NCBI RefSeq assembly: GCF_900128975.1
Contig: NZ_FQVC01000015.1
Location: 1 to 64,000 of the forward strand
From: Devosia limi DSM 17137
Lineage (GTDB): Bacteria; Pseudomonadota; Alphaproteobacteria; Rhizobiales; Devosiaceae
Length of the DNA stretch: 64,000 nucleotides
Direction: 5' to 3'
The position numbers and the translations under genes were made by a program. The notes beneath the pieces are model-generated. The model was not told where the DNA came from. It did not search any database and saw only the letters and a program-made list of their open reading frames with translations. The number at the start of each line of letters is the position of its first letter. The stretch's first letter is position 1. Shown here piece after piece: positions 43,141 to 50,752 of the stretch.

Positions 43141-43896
43141 TCAGGCCGCACTCCATCCCATATCGACCGGAAGCACCGCGCCATTGAGGTGGCGGGCCGC
43201 GTCGGAGGCGAGAAACAAGACGGCGTTGGCGATATCGATCGGCTCCAGGGTGCCAGGGCTGCTTGAATGGTATGCGCCCAGGCGGCCCAAGGCGGCCTGA
43301 TCAAGCCTGCTGTTGTCGACGCTATCCATGATATTGGTGCTGACGCCGCCAACCGCCAAAGCGTTGCAGCGCAGGCCAAGCCTGGCATATTGGAACGCCG
43401 TGCTCTTGGTCAGACCGATCAGCGCGTGCTTTGATGCGGTATAGGCGGCGCCGGCCGCACCGCCGCCGGTCGCGGCCACCGACGCAATGTTGATAATGGA
43501 ACCGCCTCCCTGCGCCAGCATTAAGGGGACGGCGCGCCGCATCGCATACATCGGACCATCGACATTGACCGACATGCACCGACGCCAGGTCTCATTGTCG
43601 AGGTCGGCAACCGACTGGAACAGGTCCATGACGCCGGCATTGTTCACCAGAATATCAATGCGCCCGTATTCGGCAATGGCGCGGTCGATCATGGCAACGC
43701 AGTCGGCCTCGACGGCGACATTGCCGGTCATGCCGATAATGGTGCCGCCTATGTCGGCGACCGCTGCGGCAATGGCTTCGGCGTGCCAGTCGACAGCCAC
43801 GACCTTTGCGCCCTCGGCGACAAACAGCCGGGCAATGGCGAGGCCTATCCCAGACGCGGCTCCGGTGACGACTGCGACCTTATCTCTTATCTGCAT
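43141..43896 (-). CDS. SDR-family oxidoreductase
   Basis: A 251-residue short-chain dehydrogenase: TGAASGIG near residue 12, NNAG near 87, Ser in NIASVAATGG and YTASKHA at the active site. The ATG at 43896 follows GGAGG by five bases, so longer starts are rejected. No operon partner; substrate unknown. Confidence 0.82.
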   Translation of the reverse strand: MQIRDKVAVVTGAASGIGLAIARLFVAEGAKVVAVDWHAEAIAAAVADIGGTIIGMTGNVAVEADCVAMIDRAIAEYGRIDILVNNAGVMDLFQSVADLDNETWRRCMSVNVDGPMYAMRRAVPLMLAQGGGSIINIASVAATGGGAAGAAYTASKHALIGLTKSTAFQYARLGLRCNALAVGGVSTNIMDSVDNSRLDQAALGRLGAYHSSSPGTLEPIDIANAVLFLASDAARHLNGAVLPVDMGWSAA

Positions 43897-44043
43897 GCGC
43901 ACCTCCATGGTGGCGCACCCTACGCTCGTTGTGGCAGACGGCGTTGACACAGATCAAAGGGACAGGATGGGACTGTCAGCGTTCTCGCGGACCGCGATGG
44001 GCGGCGGCGCTGACAGATGAGGCGGTGCGGGTGGGCGTGTTCG

Positions 44044-44120
44044 TGGTGACCCCGATGAGATTCGAACTCATGACCTTAGGATTAGGAATCCTACGCTCTA
44101 TCCAACTGAGCTACGGGACC
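44044..44120 (-). tRNA. tRNA-Arg(CCU)
   Basis: The minus strand gives a standard cloverleaf: acceptor GGTCCCG, D arm AGCTCAGTTGGATAGAGC, anticodon loop TTCCTAA (CCU), TpsiC arm GAGTTCGAATCTC and an encoded CCA end. It reads AGG codons. The accessory island starts just beyond its 5' side. Confidence 0.95.
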
Positions 44121-44350
44121 ACTGCCTTTGGATAGCAAATGAGCAATGCTAGCGGAACCCTTATTGCACGACGGCGCCGCATTCGTACAGCTAACTAGCG
44201 CCGCACATCAAAGGGCAAAATTGAGGCTTCGTAGGGTGTCGTGCAGAGGCCGCGTGAACTTGCTCCAAATGGCAAAAAGCCCCACTTTCCAGGCCGGAAA
44301 GCAGGGCAAGTCAGCAAGCGCGCAGAGGGATCCGTTTGCCTGCTATTCGT

Positions 44351-44596
44351 TCAGCGCTGAAGCGACCGCATCGAATTGATGTCGGCGATCCGAAACATCA
44401 GCTTTTCAAGTTCGCGCTGCGGCATGTTGGGAAAGCGCTGCGCTAGCTGCTGTTGGTTCAGCTCCAGCAGGTCATATGGATTGATCCCATTGGCTTGGGT
44501 GGCCATGCTCACCGGCACTGCCGCAGCAGTATCTGCCGCTATGGAAACTCCACACATTGCGGTTGCCACAACCGCCGCCAAGACCAAAGCTCTCAT
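44351..44596 (-). CDS. small secreted protein of unknown function
   Basis: An 81-residue protein with a good signal peptide (MRALVLAAVVATAMCGVSIAA) followed by a helical segment NPYDLLELNQQQLAQRFPNMPQ. No family recognised. It lies in the AT-richer island next to a divergent XRE regulator, 116 bases apart. The coding signal is short, so it may be spurious. Confidence 0.5.
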   Translation of the reverse strand: MRALVLAAVVATAMCGVSIAADTAAAVPVSMATQANGINPYDLLELNQQQLAQRFPNMPQRELEKLMFRIADINSMRSLQR

Positions 44597-44712
44597 GCAA
44601 AACCCCTGAAATGTCCTCTAAAGGAAACATTACAGCCAGGCTGTCTGAGAGTAAACATAAATGTCCCCTATAGGGGATCGAGAAGCGTTGTCCCGCAACA
44701 GAGTTTGCGGAC

Positions 44713-44922
44713 ATGACATTGATCGAGACTTTTGGCCGTAACGTTCGCCAGGCCCGCAAAGACAAGGGCTGGACGCAAGAGCAGCTGGCGTTCGAAGCCG
44801 GTGTGAAACGGGCCTATTTGAGTGAGGTCGAGAATGGCCAGCGCAATGTCAGCTTGGATGTGGTTGAGAAGCTAGCAAAGGCATTGGGGGCTGAACCAGG
44901 CGCTTTGATGGATCAGGCCTGA
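44713..44922 (+). CDS. XRE-family helix-turn-helix protein
   Basis: A 69-residue single HTH protein (RNVRQARKDKGWTQEQLAFEAGVKRAYLSEVENGQRNVSLDVVEKLAKALGAEPG), complete in itself. Such proteins control restriction systems and small islands. It ends 12 bases before the convergent stop of the 44934 gene, so no operon link to it. Confidence 0.85.
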   Translation: MTLIETFGRNVRQARKDKGWTQEQLAFEAGVKRAYLSEVENGQRNVSLDVVEKLAKALGAEPGALMDQA

Positions 44923-44933
44923 AATTCACGGTT

Positions 44934-45641
44934 TCAGAAACCGAATTCTTTCAGTTTTGCGAGATGGCTTTCTCGTCTAGATTCAATATTCGCCAATTCA
45001 CCCACATAGTTGCGCCCTGCCATCCAGGCATCGATTGACCTAGCGACAGGCAGGTCACAAAGCTTCTTTAGCGCGCCAGAGATTATTGTGTGTAGGTCAG
45101 CATTTTCATAATTGAGGTGATGCTTCACCGCGTATTCCCGCGAACGCAGTGATCGCAAAAGGTCGTCGCGTTCATTGCCACGCTCATAACTGATTTCTCT
45201 TTTCGTCAATTCCTTTTTGAGCGTGCTCCACGCACCGCCTTCGTCAAGCGGCGATTCGTCAAAATAGTCGTAGAGCTTGAAACCGTATTCGAGCAGCCGT
45301 TCTTCGAAGCCATGTAGATCGTCGTCAAACTTCCGCCCATCATCCGTAATCTGCAAAACTTTATGCGGGGAGCTTGAAACAATCCTGATGAACCGGGCAC
45401 GATAAAAGTGACGATCTGCACCGAGGCGGTCGGAAGCATTTTGGACGATCTGATGCCACATTGGCGCACCACTTCGGACAACATTCATCGCTGCATCTTC
45501 GTTGCTCCATGCACGAAGTTTTCTTTCCCCTATGAGTTCCTTGACTTCGCGAACAGTTGCTTGGCCTTTCCGTTCGTCTGCTAGAGCCCGTAAGATGAGA
45601 ACAAGCGCTTCTTCCTCTTTCAATCTCGGCACATACGACAT
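44934..45641 (-). CDS. island protein of unknown function, winged-helix-like N-terminus
   Basis: A 235-residue soluble protein. The N-terminal 60 residues (EALVLILRALADERKGQATVREVKELIGERK) look like a winged helix similar to those at the head of Mrr-type restriction proteins; a second unit (FYRARFIRIVSSSPHKVLQITDDGRKFDDDLHG) follows. The rest is helical and charged, ending IESRRESHLAKLKEFGF. No nuclease motif is visible. Codon use is more AT-rich than in the flanks. Function unknown. Confidence 0.6.
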   Translation of the reverse strand: MSYVPRLKEEEALVLILRALADERKGQATVREVKELIGERKLRAWSNEDAAMNVVRSGAPMWHQIVQNASDRLGADRHFYRARFIRIVSSSPHKVLQITDDGRKFDDDLHGFEERLLEYGFKLYDYFDESPLDEGGAWSTLKKELTKREISYERGNERDDLLRSLRSREYAVKHHLNYENADLHTIISGALKKLCDLPVARSIDAWMAGRNYVGELANIESRRESHLAKLKEFGF

Positions 45642-45944
45642 TTCGCGCCCCTTGGTTAAGCCAGCAAATAGGACGTTAAATCTGTCAAACAGACAAGGCG
45701 TGTATGCCCGCGTTCCATCAAAGGAACATCAAGGATCGTGGGCGCTCTTGAACATCCATTGCCCTGCATATTGTCGGGCCCACCAAATTCAGCTAGGCTT
45801 AGCGTGCATACTACAGGGTGGCGTTATTTGGCGCTCTCCTTTGCCCGTTTATGCGGCCCAATGCGGGAGCCGGCGATTACACCGGCTGCAAATCTGTTTC
45901 ATTGCCCTAGCACTCAGCGGGGGACAAATGAAACCGGTGTGCAC
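45642..45944. other. gene-free stretch between two divergent island genes
   Basis: About 300 bases between the 44934 gene and the HNH gene. No gene is supported. There is a small inverted repeat AGCCGG-N8-CCGGCT at 45868-45887, 58 bases before the HNH start, which could be an operator. Confidence 0.4.
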
Positions 45945-46265
45945 ATGGCTAAAAACAAAATCATCAAACTTCGGGATGCCGCCTTCATCCTTCAAAATGG
46001 GCAGTGCTTCTATTGCGGTTGCCAGATGGTCAAAGCTTCAGCGCCTCGTGGTTCGATGCAATCTGCCTGCACCGCTGAACATATGATCCCGAAGTCAGAA
46101 GGCGGGGCCAGCTCTTCGGTCAACATCAAAGCGGCTTGCAGGTACTGCAACCACACACGCCACAAAATGAAGCCTGTTCTAAGTCCAGAGGCGTACCGCA
46201 ATCATGTCCGCCGTCGGCTGGCCGAGGGAAAGTGGCGCCCACATTCTGCGAGAATGCTTTCCTAA
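45945..46265 (+). CDS. HNH endonuclease domain protein
   Basis: A 106-residue single-domain nuclease. FYCGCQMVK and CRYCNHTRHKMKP give the two zinc Cys pairs, AEHMIPKSEGGASSSVNIKAA the active-site His and Asn. It resembles phage and restriction-type HNH proteins rather than the chromosomal one at 1218. ATG 45945 is chosen, although GTG 45939 fits too; GGGGGACA lies further upstream. It is followed after 47 bases by the PLD-like gene on the same strand, so the two may act together. Confidence 0.8.
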   Translation: MAKNKIIKLRDAAFILQNGQCFYCGCQMVKASAPRGSMQSACTAEHMIPKSEGGASSSVNIKAACRYCNHTRHKMKPVLSPEAYRNHVRRRLAEGKWRPHSARMLS

Positions 46266-46312
46266 TTCACGATATTAGCTAAAGTCGCTCCGTAAATGTC
46301 AGGGCGTCAATA

Positions 46313-47689
46313 ATGAGCACAGTATTCCTAGATCAATCTGGCATTGTAGGTGCCATAAAATCTCTGCTTGGGACTAGTGATGTTGCCAAAGTAGCAGTCG
46401 CTTTTTGGGGCGCTGGCGCGGCAGAACGCATTGGAATTGGTCAATCAGGCAAAAATCTGAAGATCATCTGTAATCTGGACTCGGGAGCATGCAACCCATC
46501 TGAGATACGAAAGCTGTTGGCGGTTGATGGTGCGGTCGTCCGTTCTCACCCAAGGCTGCACGGCAAAGTATACTGGACGCCAAAGGGTGCCGTCATTGGC
46601 TCCTCCAACGCGTCATCGAATGGACTTGCGGTGGAGGTCACCAGCACTGCAGGATGGATAGAAGCAAACGTGCTAACTGACGAGAGTCATCTACTTGTGT
46701 CAGCTGAACACTGGTTTGATATGATGTTTGAAGGTGATGAGGCCTACGAAATAGGTGACCAGCAATTAGCTCAGGCACAAATCTTGTGGGATCAGCGTAG
46801 AGCGATTGCGCCTTCGGGGGCGCGTCTCAACTTCGATCTGTTTGAGGCCGTCCGGAACCATGCCGGGCATGGTGCTTGGAGCTCCGTCAAGGTCGTGATT
46901 ACAACTCGACCTCTGAGCAGCGAAGCGCAGGAACAGCACAATGTCCTTAAGCTTGATGCAGGTTTCGCAGGTTTAGAGCCATACGAAGGCATGTCCGATC
47001 TGCTCAATCCAGGCGATTGGCTCATAGATTTTGACTTTTCCGGTCGTCGCGCCACGTCAATGGGTGTGTGGGAGGCCCCTAACGCTGCTGTGGTGCAGGG
47101 TGATCTTTTCTACGTGCGTCGGAAAATCGGCGACGCAATCGAGGTTTCTAGCTTCGGCAGGTTGCTGCTAAGTGCTGAAGATCAGGCTGCGATCATCACC
47201 CACGCAAAAGACATAATGATGCATTTCGGAAGTCAGGAGCGGGGTGTTTTCTGCGAAAGCATCGAAGTCGTGGTGGGCTATTTCGACAAGCTTAAGCGCG
47301 AGGCTGAAGAGGCCAGTGGCTACAAGTTTGGGCCGTTTGCTGCTGCATTGAAACGCGCAGGGGTGCAAACCAATTCAGGCAGGGGTTTTTGGGGCGGCCG
47401 AGCCGAGGATGGAGTGCCAGTGTTAACGTCTTGGTTGGGTACAAGGGAGGCTGACGGGACGTACCCAGTTTGGAAACCTCAAAAGAACTACGGCGGGCTC
47501 AAATCTTTGTGGGAGTCTGGCAGCATTGCGGTTGGTACGGAAGTTCGACTGATCCTCTTAAAGCCGGGCAAGGGAAATGGAGATCAGGCCACGGTTGCAG
47601 GCGCTGCTCTGAGCGAGGTCCCTTGGCGCATAGCAAGCATTGGTGATGGCGTCACATACGAAGCACGTGTGATACCCACGCAAAGCTGA
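46313..47689 (+). CDS. phospholipase D-like nuclease-fold protein, atypical HKD motif
   Basis: A 458-residue protein. The N-terminal 150 residues have a PLD fold: AVAFWGAGAAERIG opening, and HGKVYWTPKGAVIGSSNASSNGL, which keeps the His, Lys and GSSN of the HKD motif but has Pro where Asp is expected. The C-terminal 300 residues contain a large beta-rich part of no recognised family. PLD-fold proteins of this kind occur with restriction and defence genes. It follows an HNH gene by 47 bases and ends in a clear terminator. Confidence 0.7.
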   Translation: MSTVFLDQSGIVGAIKSLLGTSDVAKVAVAFWGAGAAERIGIGQSGKNLKIICNLDSGACNPSEIRKLLAVDGAVVRSHPRLHGKVYWTPKGAVIGSSNASSNGLAVEVTSTAGWIEANVLTDESHLLVSAEHWFDMMFEGDEAYEIGDQQLAQAQILWDQRRAIAPSGARLNFDLFEAVRNHAGHGAWSSVKVVITTRPLSSEAQEQHNVLKLDAGFAGLEPYEGMSDLLNPGDWLIDFDFSGRRATSMGVWEAPNAAVVQGDLFYVRRKIGDAIEVSSFGRLLLSAEDQAAIITHAKDIMMHFGSQERGVFCESIEVVVGYFDKLKREAEEASGYKFGPFAAALKRAGVQTNSGRGFWGGRAEDGVPVLTSWLGTREADGTYPVWKPQKNYGGLKSLWESGSIAVGTEVRLILLKPGKGNGDQATVAGAALSEVPWRIASIGDGVTYEARVIPTQS

Positions 47690-47699
47690 TGATTGTTCG

Positions 47700-47720
47700 G
47701 CTGCATGGCGCAGCTTTTTT
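47700..47720 (+). terminator. rho-independent terminator after the PLD-like gene
   Basis: GCTGC-ATGGC-GCAGC followed by TTTTTT, 11 bases after the stop codon. A classic intrinsic terminator ending the HNH-PLD transcript. Confidence 0.85.
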
Positions 47721-47755
47721 GTTGATCTAGGAGCCGATTAAATCGAGTAGAATTT

Positions 47756-48237
47756 GTGCCCCCAAACACAAAAAACCTAGTGTATCGGGTCCACCCGAAT
47801 GGAGGACTGGTGATCGCTCCAATTGAAGTTGCTCGTCGAGCAAATGACATTTACCGCGCGCTTTCCAACGCCAAAACTTGGGGTGAGTTTCGCATCCTTC
47901 TTCCAGCTGGGGAGTGGGACGTTGTCGTAAAATTTTGGAAGGCATCGATGAGTTTTACGATGACGATGGAGTGGCCATTTGGGAGTTTGGACACCATAAG
48001 TTCGATGGCTATGAGGATATTCCAGCGGCTTCCGATGGCGACTATCCGCCATGGATTCAAAGTTCGATGCACGAGTTTATCCCTCGGCAGCTGCTGGAGC
48101 GATTTGGCAGTCGTCAGTCATCTGCTATCAATGGCTATTTTTGGTTCATCGGCGAGGACCGAGCAGAGGAATTGCTAAACGCCATAAGGGGAGAGGGGTA
48201 TTCCGTCGCTCCAGGCGGTGATCTGAAGTTTTTCTAA
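47756..48237 (+). pseudogene. frameshifted hypothetical gene
   Basis: Two overlapping frames form one protein if shifted by -1 near 47924-47933. The first frame gives a plausible N-terminus (YRVHPNGGLVIAPIEVARRANDIYRALSNAKTWGEF) up to about residue 62 and then loses sense. The second gives EGIDEFYDDDGVAIWEFGHHKFDGYEDIP through to VAPGGDLKFF at a natural end. The switch lies at AAAATTTT. Either a one-base loss inactivated the gene or the run is a sequencing error. No family recognised. Confidence 0.6.
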
Positions 48238-48321
48238 CCACAGCGGGATGATGCGCAGGAGAGCATGATGGGGGGGCAGCAACGTGGGCTGCTGGGCTTC
48301 ACGAAAGACCGGTATGGGCAG

Positions 48322-48690
48322 TTAGTCGAACATCAGAGCCTGCCAGCCGCTTTCGCGCTTCCAACGGCGTAGGCGGATCAGTTGCAGGCGCAGCGCGCTG
48401 AGCCGAACACGCGATTGCCAGCGATCTCGGTCGGTTTTGGCTTCTTCCCATTGATCCGCGTAGATGCACTCCTGCAGGCCTAGACCGAATTCCAAAGAGT
48501 GAACCACGCTGGCCAACTCAAGCAGGCTGAACGCACTGAGCCGCTGGTAAGCATCGTGGTTGCCAAGCCATTTTTGGGAATAATCATCAGTGTCCGTGAT
48601 AAGGCCCAACAGCGTGAGCTGGTGGGCAGTTTGGCGTATCACCGGCCTTAGGCTTGTGGCGATGAGGTATGCGATTGTCGGAGCGTGCAA
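48322..48690 (-). CDS. island protein of unknown function
   Basis: A 122-residue protein from a TTG start (48690): AYLIATSLRPVIRQTAHQLTLLGLITDTDDYSQKWLGNHDAYQRLSAFSLLELASVVHSLEFG, with an Arg-rich helical C-terminus (SRVRLSALRLQLIRLRRWKRESGWQALMFD). No recognised domain. The amino-acid make-up looks protein-like (long helices). It adjoins the remnants at 48705-49058. Confidence 0.5.
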   Translation of the reverse strand: MHAPTIAYLIATSLRPVIRQTAHQLTLLGLITDTDDYSQKWLGNHDAYQRLSAFSLLELASVVHSLEFGLGLQECIYADQWEEAKTDRDRWQSRVRLSALRLQLIRLRRWKRESGWQALMFD

Positions 48691-48704
48691 TGGTCAGACC
48701 TTTG

Positions 48705-49058
48705 CCGGCTTGGCCTTGGGTATCACGCGTACAAACGGCGAGACCTTCAGCTGTTCATCAAGTTCGCCCGCGGCAATGGCATCCCGCAGGGTCTTGAGGG
48801 TTTCCGGCAGTGCCGTGAATCCCCGCTTTGCGCGGACAACCAAATTTTGTATTGACCAAACTGATCAGAAGACGAGTCTGGCATTGGCACCAGAGACACC
48901 TTGTGGCCCGTCCGAGCCTCGAATTGATCGATCTGACTCCGCAGAAGCTCCAGACCGTTTCCGATGTTACTGGATGCAACCGCCAGTTCCGCAGCATTGA
49001 TGGTGGACGATGAGCACAAAAGCACGGCAGCGCAAATCAACGTATTCAACGAGTTCAA
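48705..49058 (-). pseudogene. truncated sugar ABC binding-protein remnant fused to an unrelated tail
   Basis: From 49058 the minus strand encodes a signal peptide (MNSLNTLICAAVLLCSSSTINAAE) and the first about 50 mature residues of a ThuE/TreS-type sugar-binding protein (VASSNIGNGLELLRSQIDQFEARTGHKVSLVPMP, then DQFGQYKIWLSA). After about residue 76 similarity stops. In another frame, 48705-48830, the strand encodes FTALPETLKTLRDAIAAGELDEQLKVSPFVRVIPKAKPAKV up to a stop, looking like the C-terminus of an unrelated protein. This is a recombination scar. Confidence 0.6.
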
Positions 49059-49445
49059 TTATCAGCCTCAAAATTTGCAAATAAACATCTGTCCTGTAAG
49101 ATTCGCGGTCTCGTTAGTCCAGACCGGCGAATTTGCTCGGCTTGCCGGCTATATTGCTGATAGCAGCGGAACATAACGGTCGATGCTCTTCCCGGGTGAC
49201 TCTCGGCGAGGTAGTGGTGCCGGTTTCGGTCGCTTTTGGGCCTCAATCGGGCGAAAGCCCTCATGCGATCGCCGGCGACCTTAATGGGCGCTAACGACCC
49301 CATCTCCGCCATTTGCAGCCAAATTTCAAAATCCTGAAGCTGCCATTAGTTGCACGGGACGGCATTGGCTTCGCTCCCCATTCCGATCGCTCGTCAGGCC
49401 TGCCGTTTGTCCCGAAGCGGATCGAATCGTCCCCACCGACGGTTG
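49059..49445. other. gene-free stretch at the right edge of the island
   Basis: No gene or RNA is supported over these 387 bases between the binding-protein remnant and the araC gene stop. It probably includes the former promoter of the truncated binding-protein gene. No clear repeat seen. Confidence 0.5.
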
Positions 49446-50348
49446 TTAGAGATATTCCTTCTTCAATCGGTACGGCGGCAGGCCATAGGCTCGATTAAAC
49501 TGCTCGTAGAACTGGCTTATTGACGAAAATCCGGCTGCGAAGGCGATATTTTCCACTGAGAGATTGCTGCTGAACAGAAGCTCCCGTGCCCGTATCAGGC
49601 GCATGCGGACCACAAATCGGTGAATGGAAATGTGCATCACACGCTTAAAAAGGGTCTGTACATAGTTGGGATGCAGGTCCACAGCTAGGCCGATCTCGGC
49701 AATGTCAAATGGTTCGCTGATGTGTTCGGAGATGAAACGGATCATCGCCACTACATGGCGCAGTGGTGTTGCCCTATGCGAATTGGTGTCCCGCGCCACG
49801 ATCCAAGGGGGAAGCAAAGTTTCCCAACCCACCATGGAGGCTCGACGCAACATAACGCCAATTTCAACCTTTAGTAGGTCCGCGCGGTCGGTGTCCCCAC
49901 TGCGGTAGTCGCGATACCATCGCTGCAATGTATTGGCATCGACCGCATCGGGAGAAAGCGCGACAACACCACCGCCCATGACGCACTCAGTCATCTGTCC
50001 AAGCTTGGGCAGGTACAGGAAACTGTCCAGTGGGAAGTAGATGTTGCACTGCCTAATACCGGTCGAAGCGTCGCTCGGGATTCCGACGGCCTGGTGAGAC
50101 ACGCCGGCCCAGAATAGCACAAGCTTGTTCGATGGCGTGTGCACCTGCCGCCCGTCGAATACATAAGTCATGGATCCTTCGGTGAGCCAGTTGAACTCGA
50201 TGTGCCCGTGACTGTGGGGAGCAGTCATCAATTGCGGCGTAAACCAACGCATGCCGAAGCGTCCAAATGCCGACATCGAGGAATAGAAGCTTCTGTCCGG
50301 CCTAGTCACCGGCGCTCTTGATTTTGTCCGTGTGTCTTCGTGATACAT
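49446..50348 (-). CDS. AraC-family transcriptional regulator
   Basis: A 300-residue regulator. The N-terminal half is a cupin-like sugar-sensing domain (MTAPHSHGHIEFNWLTEGSMTYVFDGRQVHTPSNKLVLFWAGVSHQ), similar to MelR-type regulators. The C-terminal 100 residues are the double HTH (FDIAEIGLAVDLHPNYVQTLFKRVMHISIHRFVVRMRLIRARELL, NIAFAAGFSSISQFYEQFNRAYG). ATG 50348 follows GGAGG. It is divergent from the GH4 sugar operon, which it most likely activates. Confidence 0.9.
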   Translation of the reverse strand: MYHEDTRTKSRAPVTRPDRSFYSSMSAFGRFGMRWFTPQLMTAPHSHGHIEFNWLTEGSMTYVFDGRQVHTPSNKLVLFWAGVSHQAVGIPSDASTGIRQCNIYFPLDSFLYLPKLGQMTECVMGGGVVALSPDAVDANTLQRWYRDYRSGDTDRADLLKVEIGVMLRRASMVGWETLLPPWIVARDTNSHRATPLRHVVAMIRFISEHISEPFDIAEIGLAVDLHPNYVQTLFKRVMHISIHRFVVRMRLIRARELLFSSNLSVENIAFAAGFSSISQFYEQFNRAYGLPPYRLKKEYL

Positions 50349-50752
50349 GTCGCCTCCATCGACAGGTCCATTGGCCGTCGCCGCACCGTTCCGCGAGACG
50401 CCGAATTCTTGACGGCCAAGCCCCGAATTATGATGAGACTTCCGCACGGCGGAATCTACCGGCTAAAGGCGTAAGGTTACTTTTCCGGAAGAGTTCATGT
50501 AAAATCCGAATTGCTGTTCCTGCCGCTTTTTGGCAATTCATGATCAACAATGGGCGTTTAGACCCGAAGATCGGCGCCCAAGGAGGGACATCAATGAATA
50601 TCCCATCGCTCGACGACCACTAGTGTCCGCCATACAGGTATCAGCTGCCGCCCTTGCGGCCAGATGAACTGCACAGGCCGCTGCCCCCACACACTCTTCA
50701 AAGTCCGCGCGGCAATAGCCGTGCTCGTCCAGTCATGCCCAGCAGGAAGATT
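50349..50752. promoter_or_regulatory. divergent control region of araC and the GH4 operon
   Basis: A 404-base region with no large gene. A sigma-70-type promoter is likely at 50477-50505 on the plus strand (TTACTT-N17-TAAAAT). It is followed by a long leader with a nine-codon ORF at 50594-50623. Confidence 0.5.
50594..50623 (+). CDS. nine-codon leader ORF upstream of GH4 gene
   Basis: ATG at 50594 preceded by AAGGAGGG, the best ribosome site in the region, encodes MNIPSLDDH and stops at 50623. It ends 130 bases before the glycosidase start. It may be a leader peptide or the leftover start of a lost gene; translation is not proven. Confidence 0.35.
   Translation: MNIPSLDDH

Noticed and set aside
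44044-44120. tRNA-Arg as the insertion site of the accessory island
   Set aside because: The island lies on the 5' side of the tRNA, while integrases normally use the 3' end; I saw no repeat of the tRNA tail at the far edge and no integrase.
47920-47935. Programmed -1 frameshift at AAAATTTT
   Set aside because: In the zero frame the codons are AAA TTT; a -1 slip of the TTT codon would pair with ATT, which is not a good slippery heptamer, and no stimulatory structure is obvious.
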